Shown here: piece after piece, positions 45,035-56,220 of the stretch
Numbering within the stretch: the stretch's first letter is position 1
How the letters are laid out: each line of letters begins with the position of its first letter
Source of the DNA: Thiotrichaceae bacterium
Lineage (GTDB): Bacteria > Pseudomonadota > Gammaproteobacteria > Beggiatoales > Beggiatoaceae
Length of the DNA stretch: 64,000 bases
Reading direction: 5' to 3'
Assembly (NCBI GenBank): GCA_026991885.1
Contig: JALXAQ010000090.1
Coordinates: 1 to 64,000 of the forward strand
Made by a program: the position numbers and the translations under genes
The notes under the pieces: model-generated
What the model saw: only the letters and a program-made list of their open reading frames with translations
The model's database searches: none
What the model was told of the DNA's origin: nothing

Positions 45035-45085
45035 GCGATGGCATTTTTGCGCCGCGTGGGAACGATAAAAAAAAAGGAACCCCCC

Positions 45086-47648
<2,563 letters not shown>

Positions 47649-47867
47649 GCATATTATTTTTCACTCCGGCGGCGTCTTTAATAGAAAAAAGTGTCCTAAG
47701 TATTGAATAAATAAGAATTTGAGCAATATTTTTTTGACCGCTCTATTTTTTTCATTTAGAATCTGTTCAGAAATTAAAGCAAAGCTTAACTTTTGAAAGG
47801 ATTATAAAATGAAAACTATCAAATCAAGTAATAGTTATCAGTTATAAGTTATCAGCTATTAATATCT

Positions 47868-48617
47868 ATGAAGCTTTTAATCGACATGGGCAATAGTGCC
47901 ATCAAATGGGCGAGCCTAAAACAAAAACAGCTCAGCCCCCAACAAGCTATCCCCTATCAAAGTGATAATTTAGATAATCTATTAACACAAGCATGGCTCA
48001 AGCTTGACGTGCCTTCTCAAGGAGTGTGGGTATCCAACGTAGCGGGTGCCCAAAAGGCTGAAATCCTCAGCCATTGGATGAAAACCCATTGGGAACTGAA
48101 TCCGACTTTTATAAAAACATCTCGCTATGAATGTGGAATCAAAAACGCCTATCATAATCCCAAACAATTAGGCGTTGATCGCTGGCTCGCCCTGATCGGT
48201 GCCCATCACTTAGAAAAAGGGCCACTTTGTGTGCTTGGTTGTGGCACCGCCATTACCTTAGATGTGCTTAATGGTCATCATCAAGGCGGCATTATCATGC
48301 CAGGCGTGACCAGTATGCACAACGCTTTATTAAGTGATACTCAAATACAAATCAATCAAACGCTACAGGATCGCGATAAACAAGCATTCTTAGCACAAGA
48401 TACTCAGACTGGTATTAGTTTGGGTATTTTATATGCTGTGATAGGCTTAGTAGAATACGTGATAGGTCATTTTGAAAAGCAAGGTTATTCACTTAAATTG
48501 ATACTCACAGGGGGCAGTGTGCCAGCACTTGAACCATTATTAAATAGAACTTATCGACATGTCCCCGATTTGGTTTTACAGGGAATTAAGGCTGTGGTGA
48601 GTACAACGAATGGATGA
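47868..48617 (+). CDS. coaX: Type III pantothenate kinase
   Basis: CoaX catalyses the first step of CoA synthesis. The 249 residues have the phosphate-binding DMGNSAIKW at the start, LGVDRWLALIGA in the middle, the catalytic CGTAITLDVL with its Asp, GGIIMPGVTSM and ILTGG near the end. No typical ribosome site is seen. The 5' leader is a run of AGTTATCAG-like repeats, and an upstream 12-codon frame at 47809-47847 has a better ribosome site. The last six codons and stop (VSTTNG) are encoded by the left arm of an inverted-repeat element, so the native C-terminus was probably replaced. Its first 54 bp recur at 48845-48898. Confidence 0.93.
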   Translation: MKLLIDMGNSAIKWASLKQKQLSPQQAIPYQSDNLDNLLTQAWLKLDVPSQGVWVSNVAGAQKAEILSHWMKTHWELNPTFIKTSRYECGIKNAYHNPKQLGVDRWLALIGAHHLEKGPLCVLGCGTAITLDVLNGHHQGGIIMPGVTSMHNALLSDTQIQINQTLQDRDKQAFLAQDTQTGISLGILYAVIGLVEYVIGHFEKQGYSLKLILTGGSVPALEPLLNRTYRHVPDLVLQGIKAVVSTTNG

Positions 48618-48715
48618 CAACGAATAAAAACAAAAGACTCAAGAAATTATTTGGAGTACAACCAATCAAGGTTTTTGAGCGGTTTTATTCGTTGTCATCC
48701 ATTCGTTGTACTCAC
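48597..48715. repeat. MITE-like element with perfect 33-bp inverted arms
   Basis: The arms GTGAGTACAACGAATGGATG... (48597-48629) and the exact complement (48683-48715) are perfect over 33 bp and enclose 53 bp. The left arm overlaps the coaX stop. Related single arms occur at 25926-25958, 57972-57990 and 60609-60639. Confidence 0.95.
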
Positions 48716-48844
48716 TCACTCAAATCCGCTCGATTGTGCATTTATTTTAGGCACGGAAAGATTCATTAGGCGGGAGTTTTGAGCAATTCAATAGCACTCT
48801 CGTACCATTTGATCTGCCTAACAGGGCAGCCGTCTGTTTTATGT

Positions 48845-48898
48845 TTTTAATCGACATGGGCAATAGTGCCATCAAATGGGCGAGCCTAAAACAAAAAC
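48845..48898 (+). repeat. 54-bp exact copy of the coaX 5' end
   Basis: Positions 48845-48898 equal 47875-47928 base for base, covering codons 3-20 of coaX (LIDMGNSAIKWASLKQK). It is too short to be a gene and is a duplication scar. Confidence 0.97.
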
Positions 48899-48899
48899 G

Positions 48900-48944
48900 C
48901 TTGATGCCACGAAAAGCGTTTATTTGTAATGATTTAAGTTTCAT
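48900..48944 (-). pseudogene. 5' fragment of an AAA-ATPase gene
   Basis: The minus strand from an ATG at 48944 reads MKLKSLQINAFRGIK, the standard opening of OLD/RecF/SMC-like AAA ATPases just before the Walker A strand. It then runs into the coaX copy. It is the start of a lost gene joined to foreign sequence. Short, so tentative. Confidence 0.45.
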
Positions 48945-49026
48945 GTCAATCAATTAATTATATTAAAATAGTTGGCCCGTTGAGGGTTTTAAGAGATGGA
49001 TATTGCATGATTTCAGGTTATGTGTG

Positions 49027-49062
49027 AAAAATCCTATTTCTTAAAAAAGAAATAGGATTTTT
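49027..49062. terminator. Rho-independent terminator after tamB
   Basis: The stem AAAAATCCTATTTCTT/AAGAAATAGGATTTTT with a 4-6 base A loop and a T-run lies 10 bp past the tamB stop. It is nearly the same hairpin as at 1168-1201. Confidence 0.85.
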
Positions 49063-49072
49063 CGAGCCGATG

Positions 49073-52000
49073 CTAACGTTCTATTGTATAACTCAAATCC
49101 GCCCCACTTCCTGTCGTACCCGTTTCGCTTTCTAGCGTCAAATGCTTGCTCAATTCGTAACTCATACGCAAAACTTGGCTACCATCAAAGATTCCAATGC
49201 CATAACTGATATATAATCCCGGACTCAATGCTTTGCCCACCATCAGTGCCGCTTCATCAAGTCCATTTTCAGTCGAAATACCTACATCATCTAATCCCAC
49301 TTTTTCTCCTATTTTTCTAGCAAAGTGATCGCCTCCTTTCAAAGATAAAGAAGCCGCCGCCTTAGCAAGGGCATCACCTTCTCCTTTTTCGGTCGCATCG
49401 GCGATAGGTTTGCCCAATACGATGTAAGACAGAATGTTGCTTTCATCGAAGGATGGCTCGGAATATAAGGTTATTTGTGGCGATTGTGCCGTACCTTCTA
49501 TACGCACACCCGCAATCACATCTCCCTCTGCCACAACATTGGGTTTGAATATGTTACGCTTGCTACCAGGTTTTTTAATATGCCGGTAAGCTGGAATGTC
49601 TAAACCCGGATTTTCTATAAGGCCACCCGTGAAAATCACCCGCCCACGGTCAATTTTTAGGTCTTGTCCATAAGCTTTATAGGTGCCGTCAATAATATAC
49701 AATTCGCCGTTGCCAACGGTGACTTTACCCGGTTTGTTACTGGCAATCACTGTCCCCCCGAACCGGCTTTTGAAGCCTGCCCCATTAAAGGTGACATTAT
49801 CACCTAATATAATTTTGACTTTGCTAGAAATCGCCATTTTTTCTGAAACAGTCTCCTTTTTCTCTACAGGATTCTTGGGATTAACAATGACGACATCTGA
49901 AGAGACGCCGACGGCACTATTTGTACTCTCTGGCAATTTCAGGGCGACTTCTGGTAGTCTCACTTCTCCAGTGACATCAATGTGATCCGGTGCCATCGAC
50001 ATCTTAAGTTTGGGCGAAATTAATGCCCACGCTTCTGGCATATTGACCACTTCAAAATTTTTCCCTGCAATTTTCAAATCAACTTTCCAGTCGGTGGCAG
50101 ACAATAATTTAGCCTTTCCATTGAGTTTTAATTGTCCTTTTTTTCCAGACTCCACATTGACTTGCATTTTGAAGCTGTCGTCTCCAGAGTCGCGGACAGT
50201 CGCATTTAACTTTTTAAGCTTTAATCCGAAATCGGGCAATTCGAGTGCCGCATTTCGCACCCGTATCAATCCGCGCACTTTGGGTGCCGCCATCGTCCCG
50301 CCTACCTTCACGTCCATACCGAGCCAACCTTGCGTATTTTCGAGCTGAGGAACAAGGATCGGTAATATAGCGAAATCAGCAAAAGTCATTTTCAGTCTGC
50401 CTTGCATGGGTTGCTCACCTGTAGGCGGCAGTTGTGTGAAGTTGGGCAAATTGAATTTGCCCGCTATACCACTCTTTTTAAGTAATTTAAACGATAATTG
50501 AGCCGCCAAGCCTTTTTCTTCAGTGACTTTAAGTTTAAATGTACCGCCGTGGTGGCGAATTTTCTCATTTTCTTCGCCTGTTTTGAAGATGCCCGGAGAA
50601 AGCTTTATCAGGACATCTGATTTCAACTTACCATCAGGGCGTAAATTGGCCGTCACCCGTCCATTAACTGTGCCACTTAAATCGGCGTCCTCTGGCAAAA
50701 AGGCACGGACAAGGCTTAAGGGTAATTTTTCCAGTGTAGCGAGCAGGGTGGTATCGGCGGTTTTTTGCCAATTCAATTGGGTGCAGACTTTCGCGCTTTG
50801 TGCGTTTTTGAGACAACTACGCCCCAGTTTAGCTTCTGTCGCGGACAAGGTGAGATCAGCAGGTGCTTGTAATTGCCAATAGCCAGCCTTTGCCGTTGAA
50901 GCGGTTATTTTTTGTAGTTCACCTTGCCAACGCGGCTCTTTAAATCCGCCTTTCACTTTAAGTGAAAAACGATCTTCAGGCATTCTCACGCTTGCAACCA
51001 GCGTATGATCGGTCACTTTGCCTTTACCTTGTAAACGAAAACGCTCAATTTCAGTCGTACCTAGCAACAAATCAATGGCTTCAATATTTAAATATAAGTC
51101 CTTTTGACTGAGCAGATTGACATCAACCTTGGCTTGTAAGGACTTTAGACTTTTATCTTGGAAAACCAATGATTTGCCTTTTAAGTTGACGGTGAGGTGT
51201 GGCGAATTAAGGGGGCCGCTTAACCGCCCTTTGCCGCTGAGGCTGCCCTGTCCTTCGGGTAATAAGGTAGCCAGATCAGGCGCGTTGATAGCCCACTTTA
51301 AATTTGAATTTTGTCCCAATTCGCCATTGGCACTTAGGCGATTACGGCCTGAGTTAAAGTTTAAGGTTTTGATTTTGTAGTTATCACCCTTGATAGCGAC
51401 TTCGCTTTGGAATTTAAGCGGATAATCGCGTAACTGCCCTTGCACCCGTTTCACTTTAATTTGTGTCTCTAATTTGCCGTTTTTGAGACGACCTTGGCTA
51501 TGAACATCTAGCCCAATTTTGCCTGGCCACTCTGTCCACTGACTGCCCGGATTGAGCTTGTTCCCTTTTAGAACCAATTGCCAAGATACGTCGGGCTGCC
51601 ATTCGACTTGTCCCGCCAAATTGAGTGCGCCTTCTAAGACTTTAGCTTGTAAACTGTCCAGTTTGAAGCCTTTGCCTGTGCCAGAACCGACCGCTTGCCA
51701 ATGCCCTTCGGGTATATCTTTGCCCTTAATATCGGTATTTAAACGCAATTGATAGCTTTGGGGCGTACCTTCGGCAGTGAGTGTGCCTTTTTCTGTGGTC
51801 ACCAAAGAAGATTCGCCGACTAAAGGCCATTGCAGCCCTTGCCATGCGAGTGTTGTGTTAAAACGAGTATTTTCACCATCCAATGTGCCGCCGCCTTGGA
51901 GAGACACTTGTGCAGCAGTTTCAGGCAATTTTACGTCTAATTGTTTAATTTGAAAATCTTGCCCATCGAGCCCTGCCACTAAATGGCTTTTTATTGTTAA

Positions 52001-54046
52001 ATTGTCAGGCCATTCTTTCCAGAACTCTTTGATAGTGATTTTATCGCTATCGAGATTGAGCTGTGCCACTAATTTGGGTTGCCAACTGACTTTGGCTGTG
52101 GCATTGAGGGCACCTTTTAGAATGTTGCTGTGCAGCGAGTTCAGGGTAAATTGTTGTAAATCTCCGCGCCCGGCGAGGGCTAATTGTCCGGCTGGCACTT
52201 GTGCGCCCGCAAATAGGGTCTCTAAATCAATTTGATAGTTTTGCGGTGTCCCGGATAAATTAATACGCCCGTTTTTGCTGGTCACGATTGAGTCTTCGCC
52301 CACTAAAGGCCATTGCACGCCTTGCCATGCCAGTGTTGCGTTAAAACGAGTCTTTTCACCCGCCAGCGTACCCTTTCCTTGGAGAGACAGTTGTGCAGCG
52401 GTTTGGGGCAATTTCACTTTCAACGTCTTGATTTTAAAATGGTCTCCGTCAATTTGTGCGATCAGTTGGCTATTGATTCTTAATTTGTCAGGCCACTCTT
52501 TCCAAAAATCTTTGACGGTGATTTGTTCGACATTGAGATTGAGTTGTCCCACTAATTTGGGTTGCCAATTGATTTGCCCGGTGGCATTGATGGCACCTTT
52601 GAGTAGGCTGGTATGCAGCGATTCCACGGTAAATTGTTGTAAATCACCGCCCCCTGTGAGGGCTAAATGACTGGGTGGAATTTGTGCGCCCGCCAATTGG
52701 GTTTCTAAGTCAATCTGATAATTTTGCGGCGTGCCGGATAAATCGACATGTCCTTTTTGGATGCTGACGATTGATTCTTCTCCGACTAAAGGCCATTGTA
52801 CGCCTTGCCAGGCGACTGTGCTGTTAAAACGAGTGTTTTCTCCCGCCAGCGTACCGTCACCCGTGATAGAGATTTGGGTGTCTGTTTCAGGTAAACTCAC
52901 TTTTAATTGCTTGATTTTGAAATCATCTCCGTCAATATTAGCAATCAATTGGCTGTTGAGTTTTAAATTTTCGGGCCAATCTTTCCAGAAATCTTTTAGG
53001 CTAATCTGATCAGCATTGAAGTTTAATTGACCCACCAATTTGGGCAGCCAAGTGACTTTGCCTGTGGCATTTAGCATCCCTTCTAAAGTCTCAGACTGGA
53101 GTTTGGTGATTGTCAAGCTTTCTTGATTGCCTTGGGCGGTGATTGTCCAATGCCCGGCTGGTACCTGTTTACCGGTCACATTTGTGGTTAAATTAAAATG
53201 ATAATTATCTAAGCCGCCGGATAAGTTTGCATGACCTTGTTGACTGCGGACTAAGGGGGAATTTAAAGGCCAGTAAATTTCTTGCCATGACAAATCCGCC
53301 TCCATTTTCAATGCACCTAACACATCACGAACAGTCGTATTTAATTCGATTTCTAAGGGCTCACTGACGGTATGGGTTAAGACGAGTTTTTGCGTATCGC
53401 CGCTCAATTGCCCTTGTCCGGCAACGGAGAAATCGGGCAAATTGGCAGACCAATCGAGATTAATTTGTACGGTATGCGGTGCGATTAATCCGACATCACC
53501 AGCCAGTTTGGCATTAAACAGGGGAGATTTGACTTGTAAATGCTCCAAAGATAAAATTGAAGTTGTTGTGGATCGCAATTCGATGCTATCAATGATGAAA
53601 GGTTCCGCCCCTGGGGTTTTAATTGTGACTTGGTTGATTTGCACATCATCGAGCGCGATTTGCACGGGTAATTCTATATCTGGGATTGAAAGTGGCGCGG
53701 ACTCTTTTTCTTCACTTTTGGGTAAATCCAAATCAATGCCATCAATATGCAATTGTTTGACATGCAATTTAGCCCCCAACAAGGCACTGCTATCCCAATT
53801 TAATAGAAATGAATCGACTTGTATTGCAGTCTCTTTATCTTGATAAGATAAACCGGTGAGGCTCATTTTATCGAGCAAGCGCCCTTGTAGGGTGTCGATT
53901 TTCAATTCACCCGGGCTCCATTGTTGTGCTTGTGCAACAATAAAACGTAATCCCGACTCAGTGCTAATGAGCCAAGCGAGTGCGCTAAAGAGTATTATCA
54001 GCACAAGTAGTATTGATAATAATGAGTATTTTAGCCAAGATTTCAT
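49073..54046 (-). CDS. tamB: TamB-family (DUF490) translocation/assembly protein with expanded internal repeats
   Basis: TamB is anchored in the inner membrane and spans the periplasm as a long beta-groove, working in lipid transport and outer-membrane biogenesis. The 1657 residues have an N-terminal anchor (LLSILLVLIILFSALAWLIS), a TGLSYQDKETAIQVDSFLLNW motif shortened here to GLSYQDKETAIQVDSF, thousands of bases of beta-strand pattern, and the conserved DUF490 C-terminus (NGELYIIDGTYKAYGQDLKI, LVVGKALSPGLYISYGIG as MVGKALSPGLYISYGIG). Between about residues 255 and 830 the sequence is built of four related units of about 160 residues, each with WxGxQWPLVGE and FWKEWPD marks. The E. coli protein is about 1259 residues, so the extra length is due to these units. 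tamA is not adjacent. Confidence 0.93.
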   Translation of the reverse strand: MKSWLKYSLLSILLVLIILFSALAWLISTESGLRFIVAQAQQWSPGELKIDTLQGRLLDKMSLTGLSYQDKETAIQVDSFLLNWDSSALLGAKLHVKQLHIDGIDLDLPKSEEKESAPLSIPDIELPVQIALDDVQINQVTIKTPGAEPFIIDSIELRSTTTSILSLEHLQVKSPLFNAKLAGDVGLIAPHTVQINLDWSANLPDFSVAGQGQLSGDTQKLVLTHTVSEPLEIELNTTVRDVLGALKMEADLSWQEIYWPLNSPLVRSQQGHANLSGGLDNYHFNLTTNVTGKQVPAGHWTITAQGNQESLTITKLQSETLEGMLNATGKVTWLPKLVGQLNFNADQISLKDFWKDWPENLKLNSQLIANIDGDDFKIKQLKVSLPETDTQISITGDGTLAGENTRFNSTVAWQGVQWPLVGEESIVSIQKGHVDLSGTPQNYQIDLETQLAGAQIPPSHLALTGGGDLQQFTVESLHTSLLKGAINATGQINWQPKLVGQLNLNVEQITVKDFWKEWPDKLRINSQLIAQIDGDHFKIKTLKVKLPQTAAQLSLQGKGTLAGEKTRFNATLAWQGVQWPLVGEDSIVTSKNGRINLSGTPQNYQIDLETLFAGAQVPAGQLALAGRGDLQQFTLNSLHSNILKGALNATAKVSWQPKLVAQLNLDSDKITIKEFWKEWPDNLTIKSHLVAGLDGQDFQIKQLDVKLPETAAQVSLQGGGTLDGENTRFNTTLAWQGLQWPLVGESSLVTTEKGTLTAEGTPQSYQLRLNTDIKGKDIPEGHWQAVGSGTGKGFKLDSLQAKVLEGALNLAGQVEWQPDVSWQLVLKGNKLNPGSQWTEWPGKIGLDVHSQGRLKNGKLETQIKVKRVQGQLRDYPLKFQSEVAIKGDNYKIKTLNFNSGRNRLSANGELGQNSNLKWAINAPDLATLLPEGQGSLSGKGRLSGPLNSPHLTVNLKGKSLVFQDKSLKSLQAKVDVNLLSQKDLYLNIEAIDLLLGTTEIERFRLQGKGKVTDHTLVASVRMPEDRFSLKVKGGFKEPRWQGELQKITASTAKAGYWQLQAPADLTLSATEAKLGRSCLKNAQSAKVCTQLNWQKTADTTLLATLEKLPLSLVRAFLPEDADLSGTVNGRVTANLRPDGKLKSDVLIKLSPGIFKTGEENEKIRHHGGTFKLKVTEEKGLAAQLSFKLLKKSGIAGKFNLPNFTQLPPTGEQPMQGRLKMTFADFAILPILVPQLENTQGWLGMDVKVGGTMAAPKVRGLIRVRNAALELPDFGLKLKKLNATVRDSGDDSFKMQVNVESGKKGQLKLNGKAKLLSATDWKVDLKIAGKNFEVVNMPEAWALISPKLKMSMAPDHIDVTGEVRLPEVALKLPESTNSAVGVSSDVVIVNPKNPVEKKETVSEKMAISSKVKIILGDNVTFNGAGFKSRFGGTVIASNKPGKVTVGNGELYIIDGTYKAYGQDLKIDRGRVIFTGGLIENPGLDIPAYRHIKKPGSKRNIFKPNVVAEGDVIAGVRIEGTAQSPQITLYSEPSFDESNILSYIVLGKPIADATEKGEGDALAKAAASLSLKGGDHFARKIGEKVGLDDVGISTENGLDEAALMVGKALSPGLYISYGIGIFDGSQVLRMSYELSKHLTLESETGTTGSGADLSYTIER

Positions 54047-54365
54047 CTTATAACTCCTTTTTTATATAATCTTTTGTATTAGACTTGTCCGTCAATAAAA
54101 AATAAAATCATCAAAACCAGACCTGGCAGGTTGAAAAGAAAACCTGCCAGGTCAAAGTCACAAGCTCACTCGGGTTTTGATTTTGACCTGGCAGGTTTGG
54201 GTTTAACCTGCCAGGTCTGGTTTTGACTTTTTATTCACGGACAAGTCTATTATAGTGCTGGAGAGGTTTAGGAGCAACGGATTTTTCTTGTAGACGAAAA
54301 GCCAATTACTCACGAGCAACAAGTGTTAAAACAAACGAGTGGTATTTGGCAAGGAGCAGATAATT
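54047..54365. other. Gap between tamB and the antitoxin gene, mostly one MITE-like element
   Basis: Holds the 166-bp element at 54082-54247. The remaining 118 bp before the antitoxin start show no gene. The last part (AAGGAGCAGATAATT) is the antitoxin ribosome site. Confidence 0.7.
54082..54247. repeat. MITE-like element, CCAGACCTGGCAGGT family (copy 2)
   Basis: Terminal inverted repeats GACTTGTCCGT(C)AATAAAAA and TTTTTATTCACGGACAAGTC bound a 166-bp element full of ACCTGCCAGGT palindromes. 78 bp are identical to copy 1 at 38923-39000. Confidence 0.93.
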
Positions 54366-54617
54366 ATGTTGAATATCAATGTGACTGAATTTGAATCGCA
54401 TTTAAATCAAATTGTCAGTCGGGTGGAAGCGGGAGAAAATATAATAATTACCCGATTGGGTGAGCCGATTATCCGCCTGTCTGCGGTGAAAAATGCGAAC
54501 CAACCCCCAGGTAGCGATCAACTGCTAATGACAACAGAAAAACTGGACGACGCGGTGGAAGCGTCTAAACGTATTCTTAAAGAAGCCGCTCAAGGTAAGT
54601 TGCCTCGTTATATATAG
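54366..54617 (+). CDS. Phd/YefM-family antitoxin (YafN-like)
   Basis: The 83-residue protein MLNINVTEFESHLNQIVSRV has the Phd/YefM fold pattern: an N-terminal DNA-binding part with EAGENIIITRLGEPIIRL and a C-terminal toxin-binding helix (DAVEASKRILKEAAQGKLPR). Such antitoxins neutralise the toxin and repress their own operon. A good ribosome site (AAGGAG) precedes the ATG at 54366, so the longer GTG start at 54339 is rejected. The toxin gene begins one base after its stop. Confidence 0.88.
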   Translation: MLNINVTEFESHLNQIVSRVEAGENIIITRLGEPIIRLSAVKNANQPPGSDQLLMTTEKLDDAVEASKRILKEAAQGKLPRYI

Positions 54618-54618
54618 T

Positions 54619-55017
54619 ATGAGTGTCCTTATGAAAATCACAGTAAAAGCAGTTGAAGGCTTGCTTCCAGAGCCTGACCTATCTCGTCTCAAAGCAGATT
54701 TCCAGAATTATAAGGAAGGTCTCTACACGCCTAATTATTTCGGTCGTGATGGAGACTTTTCCCACCCTCTATTAGCTAGACAAGAAGAGCTTTGGCATTT
54801 GCACTTAGCAGAATCTGAGCCACCAACTTGGCCTCGTTGGAAAAGTCAATATCAACGCACAAGTGATCATTGGTTAGTGTATTGTCCCGGGTTTTACAAT
54901 CCTAAATATTATTTACTTATTGCTGTATTAAAACATGATGCACATAACCAAGCACACAATATAGACTTGATGAATGGCCTAGCTGCGATTGCGGAGGATT
55001 TCAGACAACGCTTTTAG
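54619..55017 (+). CDS. yafO: YafO-family mRNA interferase toxin
   Basis: The 132 residues align by eye with E. coli YafO: DLSRLKADFQNYKEGLYTPN, then FGRDGDFSHP, LWHLHLAES, QRTSDHWLVYCPG, YYLLIAVLKHDAH and the end AIAEDFRQRF. YafO cleaves mRNA in a ribosome-dependent way and is paired with a Phd-type antitoxin (YafN), as here. A second possible start at residue 5 (MKITVKAVEG) cannot be excluded. The gene is translationally coupled to the antitoxin. Confidence 0.88.
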   Translation: MSVLMKITVKAVEGLLPEPDLSRLKADFQNYKEGLYTPNYFGRDGDFSHPLLARQEELWHLHLAESEPPTWPRWKSQYQRTSDHWLVYCPGFYNPKYYLLIAVLKHDAHNQAHNIDLMNGLAAIAEDFRQRF

Positions 55018-55092
55018 GAAATAATAACCGGCAAAAACGCAGCTATTAATCCGATTATCGATCCCATTCGACGCAGTATGGAGGAAAAAATT

Positions 55093-56175
55093 ATGAAAAA
55101 TTTTATGATAAGTGTAGTATGCGCTTTGGTTCTCGGATGCAGCCAAGGCAGTAATGAAAAAACTTTACAATTGCAAAGGAGTCTAAATATGAATACAAAT
55201 AATAATGAAGTGGCCACCTTTGCCGGCGGTTGTTTTTGGTGTGTAGAATCGGGGTTTGAGAAACTAAGGGGCGTACATGAAGTGATCTCAGGTTATACGG
55301 GTGGTCATCTGAAAAATCCCAGCTACGAGCAAGTCTCCTCTGGTGGAACGGGGCATGTGGAAGCGGTTCAGGTTTACTACGATCCCAGTGTGATCACTTA
55401 TGAGGCGTTGGTCGAATCCTTTTGGCGGCAGATTAATCCTACGGATAATGGGGGCCAGTTTGCGGACAGGGGCGAGCAATACCGTCCTGTCATTTTTTTC
55501 CATGATGAGACACAAAGGGAAATTGCGGAAAAATCACGCGCTGCTTTGGATGCTTCTGGGCGTTTTGATCGTCCCATCGCGACGGAAATCAAGCCGTTTG
55601 AACAATTTTATCCCGCAGAGGATTATCATCAGGATTACCATAAAAAGAATCCTCTTCGCTATCAATTCTATCGCCGCAATTCAGGGCGCGATGAATTTTT
55701 GGAAAAAACTTGGGGCGATGATCTCTCAAAAACAGCCTACGAAAAGCCATCGGATGCCATTTTACGGGAGCAACTCACAGAATTGCAATATGATGTGACA
55801 CAGAATGAGGGGACTGAGAAGCCGTTTGAAAACGAATACTGGGATAATAAACGGGAAGGTATCTATGTGGATATTGTCAGCGGAGAGCCATTGTTTTCGT
55901 CTTTGGATAAATATGATTCAGGAACCGGTTGGCCGAGTTTTAGCAAACCTTTGAATGAGGATCATATTGTCGAGCGTAAAGATTTTAAGCTCTTTAGCCC
56001 GCGTATTGAGGTGCGTAGCAAATCGGCTGATTCTCATCTAGGGCATGTCTTTCCAGATGGTCCACCCTCTACGGGACTGCGTTATTGCCTTAATTCCGCC
56101 TCATTGCGATTTATTCCAAAGGAAAAGTTGGCTGAGGCGGGGTATGAGGAGTTTGTTAGTTTGTTTGAAAAATAG
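55093..56175 (+). CDS. msrAB: Peptide methionine sulfoxide reductase MsrAB, lipoprotein
   Basis: A fusion that repairs both R and S forms of oxidised methionine. The 360-residue precursor has a lipoprotein-type signal ([14 protein letters not shown]). MsrA follows with the catalytic Cys in [14 protein letters not shown] and the [15 protein letters not shown] segment. MsrB has [20 protein letters not shown] and the catalytic Cys in [13 protein letters not shown]. MsrB lacks the zinc cysteines, as in PilB-type MsrB. The recycling position (Cys in many, SGCGWPSF) is Thr (SGTGWPSF), so reduction must come from outside. It is periplasmic or outer-membrane by the lipobox. The ATG at 55093 with GAGGAAA is chosen over 55078. 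Confidence 0.95.
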   Translation: MKNFMISVVCALVLGCSQGSNEKTLQLQRSLNMNTNNNEVATFAGGCFWCVESGFEKLRGVHEVISGYTGGHLKNPSYEQVSSGGTGHVEAVQVYYDPSVITYEALVESFWRQINPTDNGGQFADRGEQYRPVIFFHDETQREIAEKSRAALDASGRFDRPIATEIKPFEQFYPAEDYHQDYHKKNPLRYQFYRRNSGRDEFLEKTWGDDLSKTAYEKPSDAILREQLTELQYDVTQNEGTEKPFENEYWDNKREGIYVDIVSGEPLFSSLDKYDSGTGWPSFSKPLNEDHIVERKDFKLFSPRIEVRSKSADSHLGHVFPDGPPSTGLRYCLNSASLRFIPKEKLAEAGYEEFVSLFEK

Positions 56176-56184
56176 GAGCGAGGA

Positions 56185-56206
56185 GTCCAAAGCTTTAGCT
56201 TTGGAC
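56185..56206. repeat. Palindrome, GTCCAA...TTGGAC family with AGCTTTAGCT core
   Basis: A 22-bp perfect inverted repeat, flanked by GGA and TCC, lies between msrAB and the convergent ATPase-nuclease gene. The same core is found at 62967 and 63002. Confidence 0.9.
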
Positions 56207-56220
56207 TCCAAAATCGAGAC

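Larger units (their letters stand above)
48716..49026. other. Scar region: gene fragments, no intact gene
   Basis: From left to right there is a minus-strand end of a reading frame (about 48767-48840, WYESAIELLKTPA then stop), the 54-bp coaX copy and the 5' end of an ATPase gene. None is complete. A chimeric 38-codon plus-strand frame (48841-48957) begins with the coaX copy but leads nowhere recognisable. Confidence 0.6.

Noticed and set aside
47809-47847. 12-codon frame with a good ribosome site before coaX
   Set aside because: Too short to support as a gene; could be a leader peptide or a truncated gene start, with no attenuator-like structure seen.
48747-48953. Minus-strand frame of 68 codons spanning the coaX copy
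   Set aside because: Chimeric; only its first 15 or so codons look like a real protein start, so it is listed as an ATPase fragment instead.
48841-48957. Second, short coaX gene
   Set aside because: Only the first 18 codons match; the frame then continues into unrelated sequence and stops after 38 codons.
49683-50882. Several plus-strand frames of 100-133 codons opposite tamB
   Set aside because: Ser/Pro/Leu-rich shadows of the beta-repeat coding strand, without starts or motifs.
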